A program made the position numbers and the translations under genes. From JALHNI01 sp965229305 (GTDB lineage: Bacteria > Acidobacteriota > Terriglobia > Bryobacterales > Bryobacteraceae): a DNA stretch of 64,000 bases. Positions 43,351 to 51,073 of the stretch are shown here, one piece after another. The stretch's first letter is position 1; every line of letters begins with the position of its first letter. Below the pieces are notes generated by a model. That model had not been told where the DNA came from and did not search any database. It saw only the letters and a program-made list of their open reading frames with translations. The stretch is taken from positions 248,001-312,000 of the forward strand of contig CBDDIZ010000042.1 of assembly GCA_965229305.1 (NCBI GenBank), given 5' to 3'.

Positions 43351-45948
43351 ATGCGCGTGTGCCTGCTTGTTTCACTGGTACTTCTCACTTCGTCGATTCA
43401 GGGTCAAACCCTTTCGCCTTCCGAGGCTTTGGCGAAAGCCGATCGGCTAGCCGACCTTCGCGCCTGGGCTCGGGCGGAGCCGTTCTTTATTGATGCAGAA
43501 AAGGGCTTCATCCAGTCCGGCGACTCCCGCAACGCCTTGTACGCCAAGCTTGGCCGCATTCGCGGGGAGTTGCCACGACGCTCGATTGCGGAAGTCTCGC
43601 AAGAGTTGGCTGACATCTTGGAATCACCATTGGCCACGTCGGATGATCGAATCCGGTTGAGGTGCCTGGTTCTCAAGGGAGAGACCGACGAGGACCTTGA
43701 TGCGCTATTGGCCGAACAGGATTGGAAGGAGGCGCTTTCGGTCGCCAAACGCCTGAACGATGAACTTTGGATGAATCGTGCCAATGGCGAGTTGGGCCTC
43801 GTGGCCGCGTTACAAGGGAAAACAAGCGAAGGCCTATTCTTGATCGCCAGTGCGCTGAAGAAGGCGGAGGAGTCGAAGGACCTTTCATCCGTGGTCCGAT
43901 GGCTGAGCATCGTTGGCAACGGATTTATCCAATTCGGTCGGCCAGAGGAAGCACTCAAATACTTTGATCGAGCATTGGCCGCCGGCAGTTCGATAGAGGA
44001 GTTGCGCTATCCTCTGCTCGCATATTCGGGTAAAGTCGGCGCACTTCGAAAGCTTGGCCGAATCAAGGAAGCGCGTGAGTTGCTTGCGCCAACAATCGCC
44101 GTTGCCCGGAGTCATGAAAGCTTGGGCTATCAAGCAGAGCTTTTGCGCGAGGACGCGCTGCTGGCCGAGGCGGCCGGGCTGCGCACGGAAGCAGTCGAAC
44201 GCCTGTTGGAGGCAACGGAATTTGCCCGCCGCGCCTCGGCGAACCGAATCCTAGCTGAGATCTATCTTGACCTCGGTCGCCTGCAATTGGCCCTGGGTCG
44301 TAAGGGTGATGCGGCAGCCTCATTCGGCGCGGGAGTTGAGGTGGCTCGGGCGATGAAGGAGCGGCTTTTGACACCCCGGCTTCTCGCTAAATTCGCCGAA
44401 AGCGAATTGGCGCAAGGGCGTGTCGTTGAAGCGCGAAGGCTACTGCAAGAAGCTGCCGAGATCACCGAAGGGCTCTTGGCGGGAGTCTGGAGCCCGTGGG
44501 TGAAGTCCCGTCTGGTGGGGGTTATGGACGACGTATTTCTCGCACGTATTCGCGTTGAGCTCAAAGCCGGGTCGGGTCCCGACAGAATTCTACCCATCAT
44601 TGAACAAGCTCGTGGAAGAGCCGTCACTGACCTGCTTATGGACAGAGGCCAGGGCGAAAAACCAAAGGCGCAAGCGGCAAAGGTGGGCGAGCGGCGCTTG
44701 ACGGGATTGCAGATGCAGCTATGGTCGGCCAGAGGTGCGGCCACTCGACAGAAGATTTTGGATCAGATCTTTCGCGCCGAATCGGACATGATGGCGGTCT
44801 CGCTGCAAGCTGATAAAGACCGAAGGTTCCAAGGTGCCCGTCAAGCCATTCGCCTGGCAGACCTTCGCCAGTGCTTGGCCGCGGACGAAATGCTACTGGA
44901 GTATGTTCTCGACGAGCCCGCATCACTGCTGGTGGTGATAACCCGCGAGAGAGCCTTTATACAGAAGCTCCCAGGAAAGGCAGCGCTCAAGCAGAGCGTG
45001 GGAGGCGCATGGAAAGCGATACAAGCGGGAGACGATCTCATCACCATCCCGCAGCTCGCCGATCTGGTTCGAATTCCCGGTCTCGACTCGAAAGCCCGAA
45101 TCATCGTCGTGCCAGACGGCGATCTCAACCGGCTCCCGTTCGAACTGTTGTTTGATGCACATGGGTCTCGATTGCTGAACTCGCATGCCGTGACTTATTT
45201 GCCCTCGGCGACGGCCCTTTACTTAATCCGGCGGAAAGCCCAATCACCAAGGCCAGGCGCGGTGCTGGCTGTCGCGGCTTCTCCTGAAGCTCGCTCGGCA
45301 GAAGCAGCAGCAGGATTCGGAAAAGTCGCTCGCGGAATTTACGACGTGGATGGGTTGAGTTTACCTGCGCTCCCCGCAGCAAACGCCGAAGCCAAGCTTA
45401 CGGTTGCCGCACTACCTTACGCAGGGAATCGCGTATTGGCGGGTGAAGGTGCGACAGAATCGGCGCTAAAGAGCCTGCCGCTCCGAGACTTTTCCGTCGC
45501 GCACTTTGCGGCCCACGGATTATTGAGTTCCAGCTTTCCAGAGCGTTCCGCATTAGCCCTCAAGCCCGACACAAAAGAGGACGGCCTCTTGCAGGCGCGT
45601 GAAGTGCTCGGTTTGCAAATCCGGGCGTCTCTGGTCACCCTCTCGGCGTGTAACACCGGCAGCGGCAAGCTCTTCGGCCAAGACGGAGTAGCGAGTCTGG
45701 TTCGACCCTTTCTCGCGTCGGGAGCACGTGCGGTGGTCGCGAATCTTTGGAACGCGGATGATACGTTCAGCTTGGCATTGATGACGGAATTCTATCGCGA
45801 GCTTGCGAAGGGAAAGGTGAAGAGCGTCGCGCTCCAACAAGCGAAGCTCACAATGATCCGGCAGTATGGCAAGGCCGCGACGCCGAAGCTCTGGAGCGGC
45901 TTCATTCTCTTTGGGGAAGGGTCCGAGCCGGTCCTCATGCGTAAGTAG
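43351..45948 (+). CDS. Exported CHAT-domain cysteine protease with TPR-like repeats
   Basis: An 865-aa protein. The signal peptide (about 1-19, LLVSLVLLTSSIQG) is followed by helical TPR-like repeats (to about 430). The C-terminal CHAT peptidase has the catalytic dyad H722 (HFAAHG) and C767 (LSACNTG), followed by the family tail ASLVRPFLASGARAVVANLW. CHAT proteases are caspase-like enzymes of clan CD, activated by partner proteins, some in defence. The ribosome site GGAGG precedes the ATG. A peptidase gene follows after 14 bp, and a sigma/anti-sigma pair converges on the same locus. An exported CHAT protein is less usual than a cytoplasmic one. Confidence 0.85.
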   Translation: MRVCLLVSLVLLTSSIQGQTLSPSEALAKADRLADLRAWARAEPFFIDAEKGFIQSGDSRNALYAKLGRIRGELPRRSIAEVSQELADILESPLATSDDRIRLRCLVLKGETDEDLDALLAEQDWKEALSVAKRLNDELWMNRANGELGLVAALQGKTSEGLFLIASALKKAEESKDLSSVVRWLSIVGNGFIQFGRPEEALKYFDRALAAGSSIEELRYPLLAYSGKVGALRKLGRIKEARELLAPTIAVARSHESLGYQAELLREDALLAEAAGLRTEAVERLLEATEFARRASANRILAEIYLDLGRLQLALGRKGDAAASFGAGVEVARAMKERLLTPRLLAKFAESELAQGRVVEARRLLQEAAEITEGLLAGVWSPWVKSRLVGVMDDVFLARIRVELKAGSGPDRILPIIEQARGRAVTDLLMDRGQGEKPKAQAAKVGERRLTGLQMQLWSARGAATRQKILDQIFRAESDMMAVSLQADKDRRFQGARQAIRLADLRQCLAADEMLLEYVLDEPASLLVVITRERAFIQKLPGKAALKQSVGGAWKAIQAGDDLITIPQLADLVRIPGLDSKARIIVVPDGDLNRLPFELLFDAHGSRLLNSHAVTYLPSATALYLIRRKAQSPRPGAVLAVAASPEARSAEAAAGFGKVARGIYDVDGLSLPALPAANAEAKLTVAALPYAGNRVLAGEGATESALKSLPLRDFSVAHFAAHGLLSSSFPERSALALKPDTKEDGLLQAREVLGLQIRASLVTLSACNTGSGKLFGQDGVASLVRPFLASGARAVVANLWNADDTFSLALMTEFYRELAKGKVKSVALQQAKLTMIRQYGKAATPKLWSGFILFGEGSEPVLMRK

Positions 45949-45961
45949 GAGAGCGAGTAGA

Positions 45962-47191
45962 ATGTCATTTCTCAATGAATCACAGCGGCGAACGGTCTTT
46001 CAGAAACTCGTCGCGACCACCGCATCGAAATTTGCTGATCCTGCGATGAACGGTGTGCCCTGGGCACGTTTCGCCGAGGAAGCCGAAAGCTCGATCGTCA
46101 AGAGCGTGACCGCAGATGAGTATGAGCAAAAGACGAATGAACTGCTACAGCGGCTCGGGACGAGCCACATTGGATTTTTTCAGGGCGCCCGCCCTAGGAG
46201 CCCAGGAAGGATCGCAATTGCTGCCACCGTCATGAAGGCCGAAACCGTTGACGGCTGGAGGTGGATGTTTCAAGATGTGCATCCGGGCGGGCTTGCCGCG
46301 AACGCTGGCATCAAGCCAGGCGATGTGCTTCTGAAATTGAACTCCGAGGAGATTGTCCCGCCTAACGTTGCGAGCTTCGCCCTCGCGATGGACCATGAGG
46401 CGACCATTCGCCGTGCCGACGGAACAACGATGAAAGCGCGTATGTCGGTGCCAGCTTCTCAGAGCAAGAAGAGGCCCTTGATTGTTCCTACTCAGGTCGT
46501 CAACAGCCGCCGCATAGATAACGGAATCGGGTACATCTCCGTGAGCATGTTTCCGGGCATGCTTGGCATCGATGTGGCGAGAGATATCAGTCAAGCCATT
46601 GCATCCCTCTCGGCGGAGAGACTCGTGATTGATCTCCGAGGCAATAGCGGTGGCGGTATCGGCTGCTTGAGGCTCATGAGTCACCTCTGCGCGGACAAAC
46701 GTGGCGTCGGCTACACGTTTGGTCGGGTACAGATCGAAAAGGGATTGAGCAAAGAATCTTTGCCGACCTTTGACAAGATTCCGGCCAGTAAACTGGGCAT
46801 CATACCGCTCATCATCAAGTTCGGCCTTGCCGGTCGTTCCGTCTCGGTGTTTTCGGAGGGGCTTGGGCCTGCTACGCATCATGGCAGGGTGGCTATGCTT
46901 GTGAATGAACACTCAGCGAGCGCGAGCGAAATGGTTGCGGCGTTTGCCTCGGAATACAAATTGGCCCACATAGTCGGCACCCAAACTCCCGGCAAGCTCG
47001 TTGCGGCGAGTTCCTTCAAAGTTGGCCACGGCTATCGTGTCGCGCTGCCAGTGGGTGCCTATTACACTTGGAAAGGAACGAAATTGGAAGGACGGGGCAT
47101 TGTGCCGGATACCGTTCAACCCCTGAAACCAGAGGATCTTCTCAAGGGGCAAGACCCACAGTTGACAAGAGCGCTCCAGATCTTGATGTGA
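45962..47191 (+). CDS. S41-family serine peptidase with PDZ domain, no signal peptide
   Basis: A 409-aa peptidase. PDZ-like region: GGLAANAGIKPGDVLLKLN (about residues 100-118). S41 core: IDLRGNSGGGIG, catalytic S318 (NEHSASASE) and K about 345 (PGKLVA). The start at 45962 follows a GGAGAG ribosome site; the longer frame overlaps the CHAT gene without adding a leader. Unlike most CtpA/Prc proteins it lacks a signal peptide, so it may act in the cytoplasm, unless the start or topology is different. It is co-directional with the CHAT gene 14 bp upstream, an unusual protease pair. Substrate unknown. Confidence 0.85.
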   Translation: MSFLNESQRRTVFQKLVATTASKFADPAMNGVPWARFAEEAESSIVKSVTADEYEQKTNELLQRLGTSHIGFFQGARPRSPGRIAIAATVMKAETVDGWRWMFQDVHPGGLAANAGIKPGDVLLKLNSEEIVPPNVASFALAMDHEATIRRADGTTMKARMSVPASQSKKRPLIVPTQVVNSRRIDNGIGYISVSMFPGMLGIDVARDISQAIASLSAERLVIDLRGNSGGGIGCLRLMSHLCADKRGVGYTFGRVQIEKGLSKESLPTFDKIPASKLGIIPLIIKFGLAGRSVSVFSEGLGPATHHGRVAMLVNEHSASASEMVAAFASEYKLAHIVGTQTPGKLVAASSFKVGHGYRVALPVGAYYTWKGTKLEGRGIVPDTVQPLKPEDLLKGQDPQLTRALQILM

Positions 47192-47198
47192 CCTTCGC

Positions 47199-47879
47199 TC
47201 AGCGGACAACGAGAGGAAAGTATCGCCAATCTTCGGGTTCGCGCTTAAGGGCGAGCGTGTAACGGCCGACTGGAACGTCGGTGAAATCCAACTCCGTAGC
47301 GATACTAGTCACACCGTCAGCTAGCCTCGCAGTCGGGTTGGACGTCATTCGCGGCGAGAGGTTCGCATCAAGCAATTTCAGCGAGTATTGTCCATCCGCC
47401 GAAGCTACCGGCAATACCAACGTCACGTTTTGCCGGCCACGCTCCATGGCGAGGGGAGCCGAGGAACTCCGATTGTTATCACTCCTAACGACCGCATAGG
47501 GGCGCAGGTCTAGAATTGTAGAGGGCAATGAATTCTGCGACTTCGCAATAAGCGGCGGCGCCGGGGCAACCTGTGATCCGGTGAAATACCAAGCGCTACC
47601 TGCAACCAGGCATAACAGTGCGGCAGCGAGAGCCAACCATGGCCAAACTCCGCGAGGGTTCGTTTCCATATGTACGCCGTACTTGTTCTGAAGTTCGCAG
47701 ATCGCAACGTAGCAAGGCGAGCATTGGGAGACGTGAACGTAGAGCGGATCATGCGCGGCGCGCTCGCGGAGCGCCAAGGCCTTCAATTCCTCGTCGCCAG
47801 GGCAGCCTATCCTCTGTGGATTGGGGTTCGCATGCGCCAGCATGTCTTGTATGGGCTTGAATTCATCCTCTTTCGGCAT
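47199..47879 (-). CDS. Zinc anti-sigma factor (ZAS), membrane-anchored
   Basis: A 226-aa protein. The cytoplasmic N-terminal domain contains the ZAS motif HVSQCSPC (H-x3-C-x2-C). One membrane helix follows (WPWLALAAALLCLVAGSAWYF), then an extracytoplasmic domain of about 110 residues. It follows its sigma gene by 41 bp on the same strand. The extracytoplasmic tail would be the input for regulated proteolysis. It converges on the S41 gene, ending 7 bp from it, which may reflect a functional link with the CHAT/S41 proteases. Confidence 0.75.
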   Translation of the reverse strand: MPKEDEFKPIQDMLAHANPNPQRIGCPGDEELKALALRERAAHDPLYVHVSQCSPCYVAICELQNKYGVHMETNPRGVWPWLALAAALLCLVAGSAWYFTGSQVAPAPPLIAKSQNSLPSTILDLRPYAVVRSDNNRSSSAPLAMERGRQNVTLVLPVASADGQYSLKLLDANLSPRMTSNPTARLADGVTSIATELDFTDVPVGRYTLALKREPEDWRYFPLVVR

Positions 47880-47920
47880 GGAACCTCAATAATTATAGGG
47901 CGCTTTCCGGAAATCGCATC

Positions 47921-48511
47921 TCAAGAACTTGAGCCTCCGCGGTCGGGCTTTTGCACGTCTACGGACCGTGGGCGATGCCGGTCTCGTATTCGTTGCATCG
48001 TTTTGTCCACTGATCCGGCCGTCATGTTTAGCGCCTGGGCAACCGAACTGCTGGAGAAGCCAAGCGTCTTCAGCGTTGCGCATCGCTGCTCAATCTCGCT
48101 GAGCTGCTCGAAAATCTCCCTCGCGTAGACTTGGTTGACGATCTGATCGGGAGTTCCGCTGACAGCGGACAGCTCAACAAGAACTCGCTCCCCGGAGAGC
48201 CCATCGATGGAACCGTTGATTACCATCTCTTCAGAACGGCGAAGAATCGAGGTTGCCAGATTGCATAGGACTTTCCACGCGAAGCCTTGGGGCTTATCGA
48301 TTGTTTGCCCAGCGTCTCGCTTCGCGTAGATCTGTGCGGCTTGGTCGAACAGGTTTCTGACGACGGCCTCATCGTCAATAGCCTTGAATTTCAGGCGAAA
48401 TCTGGTTTCCAGCGGAAGGAAGACCGCATGAATCCGCTCGCTGAGCGGCTGACCAGCTTCGTCAAGCAGTTTGAGCTTTGGCTGAGGTCCCAAGGGTTCT
48501 TGCTGCTTCAT
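47921..48511 (-). CDS. ECF-type sigma factor (divergent)
   Basis: A protein of about 196 aa, a divergent sigma-70-like factor. Region 2 resembles DKPQGFAWKVLCNLATSILRR. Region 4 resembles EIFEQLSEIEQRCATLKTLG and VAQALNMTAGSVDKTMQRIRDR. The ATG at 48511 is chosen; a TTG at 48526 is an alternative. Together with the ZAS gene directly downstream it is a complete sigma/anti-sigma pair. The promoter region of about 90 bp is shared with the divergent 132-aa gene. Confidence 0.7.
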   Translation of the reverse strand: MKQQEPLGPQPKLKLLDEAGQPLSERIHAVFLPLETRFRLKFKAIDDEAVVRNLFDQAAQIYAKRDAGQTIDKPQGFAWKVLCNLATSILRRSEEMVINGSIDGLSGERVLVELSAVSGTPDQIVNQVYAREIFEQLSEIEQRCATLKTLGFSSSSVAQALNMTAGSVDKTMQRIRDRHRPRSVDVQKPDRGGSSS

Positions 48512-48600
48512 GCGGCTAGCCGACAATTTCCAGATTCTTATTTCGTCGGTCAGGTTTCAAGTTTCCTTTGCGTCTTACCCAATAGGGGGCCGAAGTATTG

Positions 48601-48999
48601 ATGGAGGAACTCTATCTGCAGGACGTTTTCCTCGAACTGGTGCCAACTGCTGAGACGCGTCATCTAGCGCCTTCTGTTACGCCGGACGCCATTCTTGAGG
48701 TGCTGGAATTGCCCGTCAACGGCGAGTCTGTTTACGCCTTCGAACTCAGAGCGGGCTCTACTCTCTCGTTTGCCATATCTGCCGATCAGGCGGTGGATCT
48801 ACTGTTGTGCACGTTTGAAGCTTATGAAGCATGGCTCGAGTCGGATGCCCTTGAGCCAGAGATCCTGGCAATTGAAACACATCACGCAGTGAAGTCTGCC
48901 ATATTGGCAATTCGCTCGGAGCGTTCCGTACACCTCGCCGTTCTTGTGACTAATTCGTCTGGGCTGCCTGCTCACGCCTTAGTAGAGGCACGATCATAG
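48601..48999 (+). CDS. Hypothetical 132-aa protein
   Basis: An acidic protein, short and without signal peptide or membrane segment. It shows a helix-strand pattern (ILEVLELPVNGESVYAFEL; AVDLLLCTFEAYEAWLES; ETHHAVKSAILAIRSER). It is divergent from the sigma gene and may belong to the CHAT/S41/sigma module. No motif recognised. Its 3' end overlaps the 3' end of the broken metalloregulator by about 28 bp. Confidence 0.55.
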   Translation: MEELYLQDVFLELVPTAETRHLAPSVTPDAILEVLELPVNGESVYAFELRAGSTLSFAISADQAVDLLLCTFEAYEAWLESDALEPEILAIETHHAVKSAILAIRSERSVHLAVLVTNSSGLPAHALVEARS

Positions 49000-49371
49000 G
49001 GTTTCACCCAAATTCGACGGGCCGCAGGCCCACCGAGATGAATAGTGCAATCCGCGACACAGAGCACAAGAGTTTCATCATAGTTGCGGCTCAGCCATCG
49101 GAAACGGGCACCTGGCCTCAACGCAAGTGATTCAAGGAATTCAAGCAGACGGCGGTCTCGCTCGTACACGCTCACAACAACCAGATCTTGCGGCCTCTGG
49201 ATGTCCGACAAGAGCACCCAGCCTCGTTTGCGGCGGTCATCAGCAGAATCTGCGCCTACGACGCTGCCGTGGGGACAAGCTGTTCCTGGTCCCAGAACCG
49301 ATAAGAGGCGCGCTTCGAAGTCTTCCGAAACGGCATGCTCTAGTTGCTCGGCCTCATCGTGAACCTTGTAC
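48972..49371 (-). pseudogene. 3' part of a DtxR/MntR-type metalloregulator, cut off by an IS
   Basis: The frame carries the DtxR dimerisation/metal-site continuation KVHDEAEQLEHAVSEDFEARL and CPHGSVVG, then an SH3/FeoA-like C-terminal domain (ALRPGARFRWLSRNYDETLVL). The first ten residues readable upstream come from the IS, so the fragment has no start of its own. Joined to the 5' part at 50674 it forms an intact regulator of about 239 residues. Confidence 0.85.
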
Positions 49372-49430
49372 TGACCTGCCCCCAAACTTCCTACCAACCA
49401 TAACTAGAAAAGCTCGTTCATCGTACCTCG

Positions 49431-50354
49431 TCAAGCCGCCGTTACCGGCAGCGGGGATTGGGGTGTGGGGAAAGGGGGGGGCGATTGAGCCCCCTTTCCC
49501 TGCTTCAGTTCTGTAGTGTCCCCGCGCGACGGCAGTCGTGCGGCGAATTCGTCGGGCGAGAGATAGCCGAGCGCCGAGTGTGGACGCGCGGTGTTGTAGT
49601 CCTCCCGCCAGGCTTCGATCTTCCGTTGGGCATCGGCGAGGGTGGTGAACCAGCTCGCGTTCAAGCACTCGTCGCGGAACCTCCCGTTGAAACTCTCGAT
49701 GTGCCCGTTCTGCATCGGCCGGCCCGGCGCGATGAAGACCAACTGAATCTTCCGCTCTTCGCACCAACTCAGGAAATGCCGCGACGTGAACTCTGGCCCG
49801 TTGTCGCAGCGAATTGCTTGCGGCGCGCCTCGCTGTTCGATCACCCGTTCCAACACTCGCGTAACGCGATGGGCCGACAGGCAACTATCCACTTCGATCG
49901 CCGGGCATTCCCGCGTGTAGCAATCGACGATGGTCAAGGCGCGGAAGCCGCGACCGGTCGCCAACGAGTCGCTGACGAAGTCAATCGCCCACTCCTGATT
50001 GGCGCCGGTGAGTGTGGAGATGGGCGGCGCCGCTCGTTGGAGCCGCTTCCGCTTCAGGCGGCGGACGGCCAGATGTTCTTCCCGGTAGAGCCGGTAGATC
50101 CGCTTCGTATTGGCGTGCCAGCCTCGTTTGGCGAGCAAGGCCCCGAGCCGCCGGTAACCGAACCGCGGTTTCTGCTTGGCCAGTTCGACCAAGGCTTGCC
50201 GCAGCCCGGCATCGCGGTCCGGCCGCGGCTCATAGCGATAGGATGTGCGATCCACCGTGAGTAGCTTGCAGGCTTGACGCTCGCTGAAGCCGTGTTCGGC
50301 CATCACGAGCGCCACATCCTGTCTTCGTCCTACAAGCTCCAGCCGTTTTTTCGG
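49431..50354 (-). CDS. IS3-family transposase OrfB (catalytic part, made as OrfAB fusion)
   Basis: The integrase-core part of the transposase. The helix-turn region (MAEHGFSERQACKLLTVDR) is followed by the DDE acidic triad: D in AIDFVSD, D in CDNGPEF and E in HIESFNGRF. A free ATG is at 50303. The coordinate given runs to the frameshift point at 50354, because the fusion OrfAB is made by a -1 slip at the run of six A (minus strand, 50346-50351). Conserved IS3 segments IDFVSDSL and PMQNGHIESFN are present. The stop is at 49431. Confidence 0.88.
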   Translation of the reverse strand, partial: PKKRLELVGRRQDVALVMAEHGFSERQACKLLTVDRTSYRYEPRPDRDAGLRQALVELAKQKPRFGYRRLGALLAKRGWHANTKRIYRLYREEHLAVRRLKRKRLQRAAPPISTLTGANQEWAIDFVSDSLATGRGFRALTIVDCYTRECPAIEVDSCLSAHRVTRVLERVIEQRGAPQAIRCDNGPEFTSRHFLSWCEERKIQLVFIAPGRPMQNGHIESFNGRFRDECLNASWFTTLADAQRKIEAWREDYNTARPHSALGYLSPDEFAARLPSRGDTTELKQGKGAQSPPPFPTPQSPLPVTAA

Positions 50355-50605
50355 ATCACCGTCTGCAACGCGTCCTTGTCGAGCGACAAGTCGGCTACCA
50401 GCCTTTTCAGTCGCGCGTTCTCCTGCTCCAACTCGCGCAGCCGTCGGGCCTCGTTGACTTCCATCCCGCTGTACTTCGACTTCCACGCATACAGCGTCGC
50501 TTCGCTGACGCCTAGTTCGCGGGCTAGCTCCTTCGCCTTGCGTCCCGCTTCCATCTGCTTCACCGTCGCAATCACCTGCTCTTCCGTGTATCGGCTCTTC
50601 TTCAT
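50330..50605 (-). CDS. IS3-family transposase OrfA
   Basis: A 91-aa protein with an N-terminal HTH (EEQVIATVKQMEAGRKAKEL then ELGVSEATLYAWKSKY) and a leucine-zipper-like C-terminus (EQENARLKRLVADLSLDKDAL). A strong ribosome site precedes the ATG at 50605. It ends TVIRKNGWSL; the AAAAAAC slippery site lies within RKNG, and -1 slippage there yields the OrfAB fusion. Confidence 0.9.
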   Translation of the reverse strand: MKKSRYTEEQVIATVKQMEAGRKAKELARELGVSEATLYAWKSKYSGMEVNEARRLRELEQENARLKRLVADLSLDKDALQTVIRKNGWSL

Positions 50606-50673
50606 CTCTCCTGGCTCCTTTCATCTGGGAGCTTCTCTAGTTTTACCTGGTCGAGTTTTCGGGGGGCAGGTCA

Positions 50674-50997
50674 GTACCACTCCATTCCGAAAATCTCGGC
50701 CAGCATGCGTTCAATCAAGTGGTGCCGGCACATTACGTGTTCGGCAATTTGTTCACCCTCGGCCGTTAGCGAAACCCTGCCTTCCTTGGAAATCTGAACC
50801 AGCTTGTCACGCTTCAATCGCTGGAGCGCCATCGTCGCGGCAGGCGGGGAGAGTTCCAGCCAGCGAGCAAGGGATGCAGCAATAACCGTCTCGCCCTCCG
50901 CCGCCGCCTCGGCGATCGCTTTCAAATAGTTCTCTTTTGAGGTCGTCAGCTTCACGTCGTTCGATGCAGCGGGCGCGGCTTCTCTAATCATCGCCAA
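50674..50997 (-). pseudogene. 5' part of a DtxR/MntR-type metalloregulator, truncated by the IS
   Basis: The N-terminal 108 residues: HTH (TTSKENYLKAIAEAA; SLARWLELSPPAATMALQRL) and the start of the dimer/metal domain (MCRHHLIERMLAEIFGMEWY). Translation stops at a TGA supplied by the IS terminus, directly after Tyr108. The continuation is at 48972-49371. The intact gene would encode a repressor that uses iron or manganese as corepressor. The loss should derepress the divergent porin/cupredoxin/di-haem operon. Confidence 0.85.
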
Positions 50998-51073
50998 TAA
51001 CTAAGGTACTTGACAAACAGTTAACCATAGTTTAGTTTTAGGGTTCACCGTATTGTCCTTAAATCACTCAAGC
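50998..51073 (+). promoter_or_regulatory. Promoter/operator candidate for the porin operon, divergent from the broken regulator
   Basis: TTGACA at 51010-51015 is a good -35 box; a weak TAGTTT at 51033-51038 (17-bp spacer) may be the -10. An imperfect inverted repeat AAAC...GTTT (51015-51033, AAACAGTTAACCATAGTTT) fills the spacer. DtxR/MntR repressors bind such positions. The operator assignment is inference. Confidence 0.35.

Larger units (their letters stand above)
49372..50673 (-). mobile_element. Intact IS3-family insertion sequence (IS407-like group)
   Basis: A 1302-bp element. The terminal inverted repeats begin TGACCTGCCCCC at both ends (left 49372 onward; right is the complement ending at 50673). 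A 4-bp target duplication GTAC flanks it (49368-49371 and 50674-50677), as in IS407-type members. Two overlapping genes (orfA, orfB) with a slippery site encode the transposase. A long GC-rich hairpin (about 49467-49499) sits at the 3' end of orfB. The structure is intact, so the element is probably recently active. Confidence 0.92.

Noticed and set aside
43182..43493. 103-codon frame overlapping the CHAT gene start
   Set aside because: Overlaps the CHAT signal peptide in another frame and has no ribosome site or domain.
49354..49397. Free-standing start for the 3' regulator fragment at 49397
   Set aside because: The first ten residues derive from the IS end; the true coding start is at 50997 across the insertion.
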